Shown here piece after piece: positions 17,344-26,471 of a stretch of 64,000 bases of DNA. Each line of letters begins with the position of its first letter. Position 1 is the stretch's first letter. Both the position numbers and the translations under genes were made by a program. This DNA comes from Nocardia niwae NBRC 108934 = DSM 45340 (lineage in GTDB: Bacteria > Actinomycetota > Actinomycetes > Mycobacteriales > Mycobacteriaceae). The stretch spans positions 62,001-126,000 of the forward strand of contig NZ_BDCK01000024.1 of the NCBI RefSeq assembly GCF_001613465.1, written 5' to 3'. Below the pieces are notes generated by a model that searched no databases, had not been told where the DNA came from, and saw only the letters and a program-made list of their open reading frames with translations.

Positions 17344-18705
17344 TCAGCGTGCGCTGCCCGCACCGACCGTCGCCGCGATCCGCTGTGCGGCGGCTGTCCC
17401 CGAGGCGACGCACGCGGGCACGCCGACGCCGTGCAGGTACGCGCCGGCCACCGCCAGCCCGTCCAGCGCGGCGACCTCGGCTTCGACGGCCGCCACACGA
17501 GCCGGATGGCCGGGCGCGTACTGGGCGAGGCCGCCCGGCCAGCGCTGCACGACGGCCTCGATCGGCTCGACGGCGACCCCGGTGACGGTAGCCAGATCCT
17601 CGATGGCGGCGGCCACGAGTTCCGCATCGGGCCACGACAGCGGCGAGTCGTCCCCGAACTTGCCGAACGAGACGCGGACGAGGGCTGTTTCGCGTTGCGC
17701 GAGATGCGTCCATTTGCGGCTGGACAGAGTGAACGCCTTCGCGCGCAGCGGCTCTCCGGTCGCCACGAGGATGCCGGAGTTCCGCGGCAGCGCGGTCTCG
17801 CGGGGCAGCGCCAGCGCGACCAGCGCCGACGAGGAGAGTTCGACGCCTGCCAGTTCCCTCGCCGCGGTGGGGGCGACGGTCTTCAGCAGTCGCGCGGTCA
17901 CCGGCGCCGGGGTGGCGAGCACCACCGCGTCGACGGCGCCGATCGGGTCCACCACCCATCCGCGCAGTCCCCTGGCCAGACGCGTACCCGGGGTCGCGGT
18001 GACGAACCTCGCCCCGGAACGTTCGGCGAGCGCCTCGAGCAGCACCCGGTACCCGTCGCGGATTCCCCCGAAGACCGGCGCGTTGGAGGGCGGCGGCAGC
18101 GCGGCGCGAACGGCGGCGGTGAGGCTGGACACGCCGTCGTCCAGGGCGGCGGCCAGCGTGGGCAGCGCGGCGCGCACGCCGATGGAGCGGGAGCTGCCCG
18201 CGTACACACCACCCAGCAGCGGGTCCACGCTGCGCTCGGCGACCTGCGGGCCGAAGCGGTCGGCGACCAGCTGGTAGACGTCGATGTCGGAGCCCGGCTC
18301 CCAGGTCAGCGGCCGGTCTTGTTCGGCGGCGATCCGCGCCAGCGTCTCGGCGTCGACCAGACCGCGCATCGACTCCGCGGTCGCCGGGACCCCCATCAGG
18401 GTGCCCTCCGGAAGCGGATGCGCGGCTCCGGCGGACCACACCAGCGGCCGCAGACCGGCAGGCGTCACCAACTGCGACTCGAGCCCGAGTTCCCGCAGCA
18501 GGGCGGGCACCTCCGGCCGACGGCCGACGAACGCTTCCGCGCCGAGATCCAATGGCCCCCCGGCCAGTTCACCGGTGTAGAGGATGCCGCCGAGCCGTTC
18601 GGCCCGATCGAGCACGAGCACGTCGGCATCCGGCCCGAGCAACGTCCGCAACCGATACGCGGCCACCAGCCCGCTGATTCCACCGCCGACCACCGCGATA
18701 CGCAT
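17344..18705 (-). CDS. hemY: Coproporphyrinogen/protoporphyrinogen oxidase HemY (CgoX)
   Basis: A 453-residue FAD enzyme that oxidises a porphyrinogen to the porphyrin in haem synthesis; with HemQ in the same region it should be the coproporphyrinogen III oxidase of the actinobacterial pathway. The FAD motif VVGGGISGL is at residues 5-13, the second FAD strand VLVLDRAERLGG follows, and the C-terminal FAD contact is in LDGLAVAGAYLHGVG. ATG 18705 gives the usual start right before the FAD strand. It matches Rv2677c. It is separated from hemE by 426 bases and from nsrR by 182, so it is probably transcribed on its own. Confidence 0.92.
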   Translation of the reverse strand: MRIAVVGGGISGLVAAYRLRTLLGPDADVLVLDRAERLGGILYTGELAGGPLDLGAEAFVGRRPEVPALLRELGLESQLVTPAGLRPLVWSAGAAHPLPEGTLMGVPATAESMRGLVDAETLARIAAEQDRPLTWEPGSDIDVYQLVADRFGPQVAERSVDPLLGGVYAGSSRSIGVRAALPTLAAALDDGVSSLTAAVRAALPPPSNAPVFGGIRDGYRVLLEALAERSGARFVTATPGTRLARGLRGWVVDPIGAVDAVVLATPAPVTARLLKTVAPTAARELAGVELSSSALVALALPRETALPRNSGILVATGEPLRAKAFTLSSRKWTHLAQRETALVRVSFGKFGDDSPLSWPDAELVAAAIEDLATVTGVAVEPIEAVVQRWPGGLAQYAPGHPARVAAVEAEVAALDGLAVAGAYLHGVGVPACVASGTAAAQRIAATVGAGSAR

Positions 18706-19131
18706 GCCTCGACGGTATCGCGTGCCCCGACCTCGGCCGTCGAACGGTCGGCCCAGGATGACCCGGCACACACCCGCCGGCGACTGCGGCCAGCGCCACC
18801 TCCTGCGACCGGCGCTGCCCGAACCGAGCGCTGAGCATCGCACCCTCGATCGACGTGCTATCGGGGCCGGTGGACGGCCTTCGAGCGCGTTCCGCAGTCC
18901 CCGGCAACTCCCCGGTCGGTGTGGCTTGTACGAGTCGCCCGGCACGCCGATGGCGGCCCGCACGCGCCCTCGGAAGTCTCAGCTACCGGATCCCGGAGCG
19001 AGCCCCACCGGAAGTTCTCCGCCCAGCCGGCATGTCACCGTGGCGCGCACCGGCTGTGCGCCCCGGGCGCTGAACGCTCTCCATCCGCACGCCTGCTCGG
19101 CGCCGGCCACGGGCGGCCTTCTCCGCCGGGC
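18706..19131. other. Intergenic stretch between hemY and hemE
   Basis: These 426 bases contain only readings without ribosome sites or family features. The hemY promoter must lie in the left part. M. tuberculosis has hemE and hemY nearly contiguous, so this gap is unusual, but I see no recognisable gene remnant or strong hairpin in it. Confidence 0.4.
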
Positions 19132-20187
19132 CTACAGTTCGTGAACGAGTTCCACCAAGGCGGTCAGCACGCCCGGATCGGTCTCCGGGAGCACCCCGTG
19201 CCCCAGGTTGAAGATGTGCCCGGCGGCGCCGAGGGTGATCGCCTCGTCCGCTTCCCGCGCGATCCGCCGTGCCTGCGCCTCGATCGCGGCGGGCCCGGCG
19301 AACAGCACAGCGGGATCGAGATTGCCCTGCAACGCTTTTCCGGGTCCGACGCGGCGGACCGCCTCGGTCAGCGGCACCCGCCAATCGACGCCGACCACGT
19401 CGGCGCCCGCCTCCCCCATGGCGCCGAGGAGCTCCCCGGTCCCCACCCCGAAGTGGATGCGCGGTACTCCTGCCTCCGCGATCTCGGCGAACACACGTTC
19501 CGAATGCGGCAGTACGAAGCTGCGGTAGTCGGCCAGCGAGAGCGCACCGGCCCAGGAGTCGAACAACTGCACCGCGTCGACGCCCGCCGCGAGCTGTGCC
19601 TGCAGGAACGCGATGGTGATGTCGGTGAGCACGCCGAGCAGCGCGTGCCAGGTCTGCGGATCGGCGTACATCATCGCTTTGGTGCGCTCATGGTTCTTGC
19701 TCGGACCGCCCTCGACCAGATAGGAGGCGAGGGTGAACGGCGCACCGGCGAATCCGATCAGCGGCGTCTCCCCCAGCGCGTCGAGCAGCAGCCGCACGCC
19801 ATCGGTGACCGCCCCGACCTCCTCCGGACGCAACCGGGGCAGCGCGCGCACATCGTCGACCGTCCGCACGGGCGCGGCGACCACGGGACCCACGCCCGGC
19901 ACGATGTCCAGATCGAGGCCCGCCGCCTTGAGCGGAACGACGATGTCGGAGAACAGGATCGCCGCGTCCACCTGGTGCCTGCGAATCGGCTGCAGGGTGA
20001 TCTCGCACACCAGTTCCGGATCGAAGCAGGACTCGAGCATCCCGACGCCCGCGCGCACCTCGCGGTACTCGGGCAGCGAGCGTCCGGCCTGGCGCATGAA
20101 CCACACCGGACGCCTGCTGGGCGTCGCGCCGGTAGCGGCGGCCAGGAACGGGGCATCGGTCAACCGGCGGCGGGTATGAGTGCTCAT
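19132..20187 (-). CDS. hemE: Uroporphyrinogen decarboxylase HemE
   Basis: A 351-residue enzyme that removes four carboxyls from uroporphyrinogen III to give coproporphyrinogen III. Both family signatures are seen: [16 protein letters not shown] with substrate-binding Arg near residue 30, and [12 protein letters not shown] with the GGPSKNH segment. The C-terminal [12 protein letters not shown] is intact. ATG 20187 sets the normal length. It matches Rv2678c and is divergent from the DUF3000 gene across 132 bases. Confidence 0.95.
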   Translation of the reverse strand: MSTHTRRRLTDAPFLAAATGATPSRRPVWFMRQAGRSLPEYREVRAGVGMLESCFDPELVCEITLQPIRRHQVDAAILFSDIVVPLKAAGLDLDIVPGVGPVVAAPVRTVDDVRALPRLRPEEVGAVTDGVRLLLDALGETPLIGFAGAPFTLASYLVEGGPSKNHERTKAMMYADPQTWHALLGVLTDITIAFLQAQLAAGVDAVQLFDSWAGALSLADYRSFVLPHSERVFAEIAEAGVPRIHFGVGTGELLGAMGEAGADVVGVDWRVPLTEAVRRVGPGKALQGNLDPAVLFAGPAAIEAQARRIAREADEAITLGAAGHIFNLGHGVLPETDPGVLTALVELVHEL

Positions 20188-20319
20188 CACGGCTATCGTA
20201 TGCGGGTCCGGGGGGAGGGTCGGACGCGGAGGCGGCAGCACTGCCCACACGGACGCCGCATGGCCCGTAGCGGCGCGCCTCCGACTGCGCCGGGTGCACA
20301 AGGTCTACCGTCAGCGTTC

Positions 20320-20958
20320 GTGACACCGCTCGACTTCCGCGACGGCGCCGCACCGACCGAAGGACCCCATGGCGAGCCAGCTCAGTTTCGCGCCGCGGTC
20401 GAGGCGATGCGCACCGCAACCGTGCACCCTCGGATCGAGCTCGCGCCCATCCGGCCGCCGCAACGCCTCGCACCGTACTCCTATGCCATCGGAGCGGAGG
20501 TCGCCCATCCGGAAACTCCTGTCGTACCGGAGGATTCCGAAGGCGACGCATTCGGCAGGCTGATCCTCCTGCACGATCCGGACGGCGACGACACCTGGCA
20601 CGGCACCTTACGTCTGGTCGCCTACATCCAGGCCGACATCGACGCCGCGCTCGCCACCGACCCCCTCCTCCCCGAGGTGGCCTGGAGCTGGCTGGTGGAC
20701 GCGCTGGAATCGCGAACCGAGCCGTTCACCGCGCTCGGCGGCACGGTGACCTCGACCAGTTCGGTGCGCTACGGGGACATCGCCGGTCCGCCGCGCGCCC
20801 ATCAGCTGGAACTGCGCGCCTCGTGGACGCCCGTCACCACCGACATGCGGCCACATCTGGAGGCGTTCTGCGAGGTGCTGGCGTATGCGGCGGGACTGCC
20901 ACCGGCCGGGGTCACCCAGCTGCAGGTGCCGCCCGGCCTGTCCCGCGATCAGCCCTGA
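20320..20958 (+). CDS. DUF3000 family protein
   Basis: A 212-residue protein of the actinobacterial DUF3000 family, positional match of Rv2680. Recognisable conserved stretches are RPPQRLAPYSYAIGAEV and LLPEVAWSWLVDAL. No signal peptide or membrane helix, so it is cytoplasmic; no catalytic motif is apparent. GTG at 20320 is the likely start. It precedes the RNase D-like gene on the same strand, with 138 bases between, an arrangement kept in mycobacteria. Function unknown. Confidence 0.82.
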   Translation: MTPLDFRDGAAPTEGPHGEPAQFRAAVEAMRTATVHPRIELAPIRPPQRLAPYSYAIGAEVAHPETPVVPEDSEGDAFGRLILLHDPDGDDTWHGTLRLVAYIQADIDAALATDPLLPEVAWSWLVDALESRTEPFTALGGTVTSTSSVRYGDIAGPPRAHQLELRASWTPVTTDMRPHLEAFCEVLAYAAGLPPAGVTQLQVPPGLSRDQP

Positions 20959-21096
20959 GCACGCCCCCGACGGGGCGTGACCTGCGCCGGAACCGCACGC
21001 AGCCGGTCCGCCGGGCCCCTCGTGCCCGATCCGTCGACACACTTATGCGCCGATAGGACGGCGGCGCCGCAGCGTCGGCACGTAAAGTTCAACACC

Positions 21097-22335
21097 ATGT
21101 CCGTACCAGAAGAATCCGAACCCTCGGCCGCGACGCCGCTGCTCGCGCCGGTGGAGGGCGTGCCACCGGTACTGGACACCGCCGAGGAGATCAGCGCGGC
21201 CGCCGCCCGGTTGCTCGCGGGAACCGGCCCCTTGGCCGTCGACGCCGAGCGCGCCTCCGGATTCCGCTACTCGGCGCGCGCGTATCTGATCCAGCTGCGC
21301 CGGGCGGGCGCGGGCACTTTCCTCATCGATCCGATCCCGGTCACCGACGCCCTCGGCCCGCTGGCCGACGCGATCAACGGGCTGGAGTGGGTGCTGCACT
21401 CCGCGGACCAGGATCTGCCCGGTCTGGCCGAACTCGGCTTGCGTCCGGCCCGGCTGTTCGACACCGAATTGGGCGGGCGCCTGGCGGGTTTCGAACGCGT
21501 CGGGCTTGCCGCGATGGTGGAGCGGCTGCTGGGCCGCGCGCTGCGCAAGGGGCACGGGGCGGCCGATTGGTCCACCCGCCCGCTGCCCGCCGACTGGCTG
21601 AACTACGCCGCCCTGGACGTGGAATTGCTGCTGGAACTGCGCGACGCCGTGGCCACCGCGCTAGATGAGCAGGGCAAGACGGATTGGGCGGCACAGGAAT
21701 TCGAGCACATTCGCACCTTGGACCCGCCCGCGCCCAAGGCCGAGCGCTGGCGGCGCACCTCGGGCATCCACACGCTGCGCCGCACCAGGCAGCTGGCGGT
21801 GGTGCGCGAGCTGTGGACCGCCCGGGATGCGCTGGCCCGCGCCAGGGATGTCGCGCCCGCGCGCATCCTCCCGGATGCCGCGATCATCGCCGCCGCGACG
21901 GCGGAACCCCGGTCCATCGCGCAGTTGCGCACGCTGCCGGTGTTCGGCGGTCCGCGGCAGCGTCGCTACTCCCGCGAATGGCTCGCCGCGATCGAGCGCG
22001 GCCGCACCCTGCCCGACAGCGAGCTGCCGCCGCTTACCCAGCCGTTCGACGGCCCGCCGCCGGTCAACCGCTGGGAACGCCGCGACCCGGCCGCGTCGGC
22101 CCGCCTCACCCGGGCGCGGGCTGCCATGGCCGAGCTGTCGGCGGAGCACTCGATCCCGGTGGAGAACCTGCTCGCCCCCGACCTGGTCCGCCGCCTGTGC
22201 TGGGACGGGTTGCCCGACTACGACGCGGTGGAACCCTCCGCCGTCGACGGGTACCTGAAGTCCGGCGGCGCCCGTCCGTGGCAGCGGGAATTGGCCGTGC
22301 CGCGGCTGGCCGTCGCGTTGCCGTCGTCGGGCTAG
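21097..22335 (+). CDS. RNase D-like 3'-5' exoribonuclease with HRDC domain
   Basis: A 412-residue DEDD-family nuclease. Exo I is seen as AVDAERASG (D-x-E), Exo II near HSADQDLPGL, and Exo III as YAALDVELLLEL (Y-x3-D). After a linker an HRDC domain runs through about residues 215-300, as in RNase D, which trims stable RNA 3' ends. It corresponds to Rv2681. ATG at 21097 gives an acidic N-terminal tail; an upstream start at 20977 adds 40 unconvincing residues. It converges with dxs, 35 bases away. Confidence 0.88.
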   Translation: MSVPEESEPSAATPLLAPVEGVPPVLDTAEEISAAAARLLAGTGPLAVDAERASGFRYSARAYLIQLRRAGAGTFLIDPIPVTDALGPLADAINGLEWVLHSADQDLPGLAELGLRPARLFDTELGGRLAGFERVGLAAMVERLLGRALRKGHGAADWSTRPLPADWLNYAALDVELLLELRDAVATALDEQGKTDWAAQEFEHIRTLDPPAPKAERWRRTSGIHTLRRTRQLAVVRELWTARDALARARDVAPARILPDAAIIAAATAEPRSIAQLRTLPVFGGPRQRRYSREWLAAIERGRTLPDSELPPLTQPFDGPPPVNRWERRDPAASARLTRARAAMAELSAEHSIPVENLLAPDLVRRLCWDGLPDYDAVEPSAVDGYLKSGGARPWQRELAVPRLAVALPSSG

Positions 22336-22370
22336 CGCCCGCCCGGGGCCGTCCGGCCGGCGCTCCGGCG

Positions 22371-24266
22371 TCAGCCGGCGGCCAGCCACCCGCCGATCCG
22401 CCGAGCGATGTCGGGGCCGGTGAGACCGAGTTCGGCATGCACCTCGCCGCGCGAGGCGTGATCCAGGAATTGTTGCGGCACCCCGAGGTCTCGGGTCGGG
22501 ATGTCCAGCCCGGAGTTACGCAGGCGGGCCGACACCGTCGAGCCGATGCCGCCGTGCAGGCCACCGTCCTCGAGCGTGACCACCAGCCGGTAGTTCTCCG
22601 CGAGTTTCAGCAGGGTGTCGGAGACCGGCAGCACCCAGCGCGGGTCGATGACGGTTACCGAAACTCCTTCGGAATCCAGCAGATTCGCCGCTTCCAGGGC
22701 CACCGCCGCGAACGAGCCCACGGCGACGAGCAGCACGTCGCCGTGCACCGCCTGCACCGAGCCGCCGTCCGGTTCGGCCATCCGCAGCACGTCGATGCCG
22801 TCCAGCCGTTCGACCGCGGAAATGTCCTCGGCCACACTGCCTTTCGGGAAGCGCAGCGCGGTCGGCCCGTCGTTGACGGCGAGCGCCTCGGCCAGTTCCT
22901 CCCGCAGCGTCGCGGCGTCGCGCGGCGCGGCGACCCTGATGCCCGGCACGATCCCGAGGACCGACAGATCCCACATGCCGTTGTGGCTGGCGCCGTCGGA
23001 GCCGGTGATGCCCGCGCGGTCGAGCACCACCGTGACCGGCTGCTTCAGCAGCGCCACGTCCATCAGCAACTGATCGAAGGCGCGGTTGAGGAAGGTCGAG
23101 TAGATCGCCACCACCGGATGCATGCCACCGAGTGCGAGCCCCGCGGCGGATGCCATGGCGTGCTGTTCGGCGATGCCGACGTCGAACATCCGATCGGGGA
23201 AGCGCTCCCCGAAGGCCGCCAGGCCGGTCGGGCCCGGCATCGCCGCGGTGATGGCGACGATATCGGAGCGGCGCTCGGCCTGCGCGATCAGTTCCTCGGA
23301 GAACACCGAGGTCCAGCCGCGCGCCTTCGGACCGCCGACCGGGACGCCGGTGAGCGGATCGATCGGATCGCAGGCGTGCATCTGGTCTGCGACGTGGTTC
23401 TCGGCGGGAGCGTAGCCGCGCCCCTTCTGCGTCACCGCGTGCACCACGACGGGGCCGCCGAAGTCCTTGGCCCGGCGCAGCGCGGCCTCCAGCGCGACGA
23501 CGTCGTGGCCGTCCACCGGACCGACGTACTTCAGGCCGAGGTCGCTGAACAGTTCCTGCGGGCTGACCGCGTCCTTGATGCCCGCCTTCACCGCGTGCAC
23601 CATCGAGTACGCCGATTCACCCACCCGGGGGATGCTCTTCAGAATGCGCTTGCCCGTGTCCAGCGCGTGCTCGTAGGCCGGCTGGGTGCGCAGCGCGGTC
23701 AGCCGCTCGGCCAAACCGCCGATGGTCGGGGCATAGGAACGGCCGTTGTCGTTGACCACCACGACTACCGGGCGGTCCGAGGCGGCGATGTTGTTGAGCG
23801 CCTCCCAGCACATGCCGCCGGTGAGCGCGCCGTCGCCGACGACCGCGACCACGTGCCGGTCCTGCCCGCTCAACGCGAACGCCTTCGCCAGACCGTCGGC
23901 GTAGGACAACGCCGCCGATGCGTGCGAGGACTCCACCCAGTCGTGGGCGCTCTCGGCGCGGCTCGGGTAGCCGGACAGGCCGCCCTGCTTGCGCAGTGAG
24001 TCGAACTGCTCCTTGCGCCCGGTGAGGATTTTGTGCACGTAGGCCTGGTGCCCGGTGTCGAAGATCAACGGGTCGGCCGGCGAGTCGAAGATCCGGTGCA
24101 GCGCGATGGTGAGTTCGACCACACCGAGGTTCGGGCCGAGGTGCCCACCGGTCGCGGCGACTTTGCGCACCAGGAACTCGCGGATCTCCTCAGCCAGCTC
24201 GCGCACTTGCGGCACGGTCAGCCGGCGCAGATCATCGGGCGTGTCGACCCGGGAAAGCACTCCCAC
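22371..24266 (-). CDS. dxs: 1-deoxy-D-xylulose-5-phosphate synthase
   Basis: A 631-residue thiamine-diphosphate enzyme that condenses pyruvate and glyceraldehyde 3-phosphate, the entry step of the MEP isoprenoid pathway. The TPP site is seen in [18 protein letters not shown] (GDG at 144-146), the transketolase HQAYVHKI at 73-80, and the C-terminal domain is complete. GTG at 24266 follows GGAGG at good spacing. It matches M. tuberculosis dxs1 (Rv2682c). Products feed decaprenyl phosphate, which AftC in this window needs, as well as menaquinone. Confidence 0.95.
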   Translation of the reverse strand: MGVLSRVDTPDDLRRLTVPQVRELAEEIREFLVRKVAATGGHLGPNLGVVELTIALHRIFDSPADPLIFDTGHQAYVHKILTGRKEQFDSLRKQGGLSGYPSRAESAHDWVESSHASAALSYADGLAKAFALSGQDRHVVAVVGDGALTGGMCWEALNNIAASDRPVVVVVNDNGRSYAPTIGGLAERLTALRTQPAYEHALDTGKRILKSIPRVGESAYSMVHAVKAGIKDAVSPQELFSDLGLKYVGPVDGHDVVALEAALRRAKDFGGPVVVHAVTQKGRGYAPAENHVADQMHACDPIDPLTGVPVGGPKARGWTSVFSEELIAQAERRSDIVAITAAMPGPTGLAAFGERFPDRMFDVGIAEQHAMASAAGLALGGMHPVVAIYSTFLNRAFDQLLMDVALLKQPVTVVLDRAGITGSDGASHNGMWDLSVLGIVPGIRVAAPRDAATLREELAEALAVNDGPTALRFPKGSVAEDISAVERLDGIDVLRMAEPDGGSVQAVHGDVLLVAVGSFAAVALEAANLLDSEGVSVTVIDPRWVLPVSDTLLKLAENYRLVVTLEDGGLHGGIGSTVSARLRNSGLDIPTRDLGVPQQFLDHASRGEVHAELGLTGPDIARRIGGWLAAG

Positions 24267-24488
24267 CTGAACTAGCTCCCTCCGGATAGCGCATCTGATC
24301 CGATCAGTCTACGGAGCGGCGGCTGGTGCTCCCGCACGAGAACGATCACACCAACCCACACGGCGTCGAAATGTGAGCCTCGACATACGGTACCCGCCCC
24401 GGTAGGACCGGGTGGCGGGGCCCGAGGATCCGTCGAAGCGGGCACGATGGTGCGGTACGGATCGGCAGCGAGCGACGAGGAGAGTTCC

Positions 24489-25163
24489 GTGGGCAAGAAG
24501 ACCGATTCGCATGCCGGCACCGTCACCACCTACGGCCACGGCACCGCCCGTGCCACCCCGGACCTGATGCGGGTGACGATCGCCGTCGAATCGCGGGCGA
24601 GCAAGGTCGCGCTCGCCTACAGCCGGGCCGGCGAGCGCGTGGCCGCGGTCGCGCGATCGCTGCGCTCCGACGGCGTGGACGGGGCGGACATCGCCACCAG
24701 CGGACTGTCGGTGCAGACCGAGACCGTCTGGATCGAGGGCCAGGGCAGCCGCATCACGGGCTACCTCGCGAGCACCTCGTTGACGGTCGCGTTGCGCGAG
24801 ATCGGTGCGGACGCCGATCCCGGGCCGGGCACCGTCATCGCCAACTGCGTCGAGGCGGGCGGTGACGACGTGCGTCTCGGCGGTCTGGTGCTCACCTTCG
24901 CCGATCAGGAGTCCCTACTGACCCGCGCCCGCGACGCCGCGTGGGTGAACGCCCTCGCCAAGGCCGAGCAGTACGCGCGACGCGCACAGCGCTCGCTCGG
25001 CGAGGTGGTCGAGATCACCGAGAACACCGCCGCCGCGCCTCCGGTGCCGCGCGCGCAGTCGATGTCCGCTCCGCTCGAGGCCTACCGGGCCGCCGCCGTC
25101 CCGGTCGAGCTGGGCGAGAGCGAGATCTCCGCGGGCATCCGGGTCACCTGGCAGTTGGACTGA
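24489..25163 (+). CDS. SIMPL domain (DUF541) protein
   Basis: A 224-residue SIMPL-domain protein. Conserved features are the opening strand TVTTYGHGTARATPDLMRVTIAVE, the middle block DIATSGLSVQTE, and the ending ISAGIRVTWQL. Many SIMPL proteins are exported, but this one has no signal peptide, so it appears cytoplasmic. GTG 24489 follows a GAGGAGAG ribosome site. Divergent from dxs across 222 bases. The role of the family is poorly defined (one member binds a kinase partner in mammals; bacterial relatives include BP26). Confidence 0.8.
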   Translation: MGKKTDSHAGTVTTYGHGTARATPDLMRVTIAVESRASKVALAYSRAGERVAAVARSLRSDGVDGADIATSGLSVQTETVWIEGQGSRITGYLASTSLTVALREIGADADPGPGTVIANCVEAGGDDVRLGGLVLTFADQESLLTRARDAAWVNALAKAEQYARRAQRSLGEVVEITENTAAAPPVPRAQSMSAPLEAYRAAAVPVELGESEISAGIRVTWQLD

Positions 25164-25243
25164 CGGTACGGCGTGACCCCGCTCCGGCAACGCAGCACAA
25201 TTGGACGTGATGAAACATCGCTCCATCCTGCCCCGGAGCTGGT

Positions 25244-25543
25244 TCACGAACCGTGCCCCAGACCTCGCACCAGCAGGCTGACCGTGTCCGCTCCGGCATG
25301 CCGATCTTTCGAGATCTCCTGATACTCCGGTGATTCGGCCCAGGCGCGGAACGATGCCTCGTCGGGGAAGGACATCAGGACGACCTTTTCGCGGTCGGTG
25401 ACGCCCTCGATGGTCTGCGGGGACTCGTCGGCGGCCAGCACTGTGCCGGAGTAGCGGACGAAGACGTCCAGGAAGCGCGCCTGGTAGCGATCGTAGGCGG
25501 CGCGATCGGTGAACTTCAGTTGCGCGATTACATACACGGTCAT
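25244..25543 (-). CDS. DUF1330 family protein
   Basis: A 99-residue dimeric alpha/beta-barrel (ferredoxin-like) protein of the DUF1330 family, recognisable from VYVIAQLKFTDRAAYDRYQ at the start and VVLMSFPDEASFRAWAES in the second half. Function of the family is not established. It lies between the SIMPL gene and a divergent enoyl-CoA hydratase with 120 bases between starts. Confidence 0.82.
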   Translation of the reverse strand: MTVYVIAQLKFTDRAAYDRYQARFLDVFVRYSGTVLAADESPQTIEGVTDREKVVLMSFPDEASFRAWAESPEYQEISKDRHAGADTVSLLVRGLGHGS

Positions 25544-25663
25544 GTCTGTGACTCTAATTGGAGGGTTCGGCGAAACCTCGGAATTCGCGGCGCCGCGCCC
25601 GAATTCACCGCTGCGGCCGGTCCGTGATGCCTATATTGAGGTCGTCACCGATCGGGAGGTCGC

Positions 25664-26467
25664 ATGTCGTTCGTGCTCGTCGGCAAACCACGGCCGCACA
25701 TCGCCCTGGTGACGCTCAATCGGCCCGAACGGATGAACGCGATGGCGTTCGACGTGATGATCCCGCTGCGCGAGACGCTCGAGCAGGTGCGCGACGACAA
25801 CGACGTGCGGGTCGTCGTGCTGACCGGCGCGGGCCACGGCTTCTGCTCGGGAGCCGACCTGACCAGCGCCGGAAAAGTGCCGAACATCGACGGGCTGACC
25901 GTCACCAGTGTCGCGCGGCGGTCGATGGACCTGCTCAACGACGTGCTGATGGCGCTGCGGCGGATGCATCAGCCGGTGATCGCCGCGGTCAACGGCGCGG
26001 CTATCGGCGGCGGGCTCTGCCTGGCCGCAGGCGCCGACATCCGGATCGCGGCCGAGGACGCCTATTTCCGGGCCGCGGGGATCAACAACGGACTCACCTC
26101 GGCCGAACTGGGTCTCAGCTACCTGCTGCCCCGCGCCGTCGGCGCGTCCAGGGCGTTCGAGATCATGTTGTCGGGCCGCGACGTCGACGCGACCGAAGCC
26201 GAACGCATCGGCCTGGTCTCCCGCGCGGTTCCCGGGCCGAAGCTGCTGGACACCTGCTACGACCTGGCCGAACGCATCATCGGCTTCAGCCGGGTCGGCA
26301 CCGAGCTCACCAAGCGCATGCTGTGGAGCGGCATGGAGGCGGGCGGATTCGAATCGCATATGCAGCACGAGGGCACGGCCCAGCTCTACGTCCGCCTCAC
26401 CACCGGCAATTTCGACGAGGCGATGCGCGCTCGCCGCGACCGCAGGCCGCCGGTCTACGAGGACTGA
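25664..26467 (+). CDS. Enoyl-CoA hydratase/isomerase family protein
   Basis: A 267-residue crotonase-fold enzyme acting on a CoA thioester. The oxyanion hole segments are GHGFCSGADLT (about residues 62-72) and NGAAIGGGLCLA (about 110-121). The downstream catalytic Glu position is filled in SAELGLSYLLPR, but the first catalytic Glu of classical hydratases (after GGG-L) is replaced by Cys, so this is a one-glutamate member and may be an isomerase or another CoA enzyme. ATG 25664 follows GGGAGG. M. tuberculosis has echA15 near hemE; this gene sits elsewhere, so orthology is unclear. Confidence 0.85.
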   Translation: MSFVLVGKPRPHIALVTLNRPERMNAMAFDVMIPLRETLEQVRDDNDVRVVVLTGAGHGFCSGADLTSAGKVPNIDGLTVTSVARRSMDLLNDVLMALRRMHQPVIAAVNGAAIGGGLCLAAGADIRIAAEDAYFRAAGINNGLTSAELGLSYLLPRAVGASRAFEIMLSGRDVDATEAERIGLVSRAVPGPKLLDTCYDLAERIIGFSRVGTELTKRMLWSGMEAGGFESHMQHEGTAQLYVRLTTGNFDEAMRARRDRRPPVYED

Positions 26468-26471
26468 CCGT

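Noticed and set aside
21684-23999. A 771-residue plus-strand reading over dxs
   Set aside because: Covers an unambiguous dxs on the other strand and shows no protein features.
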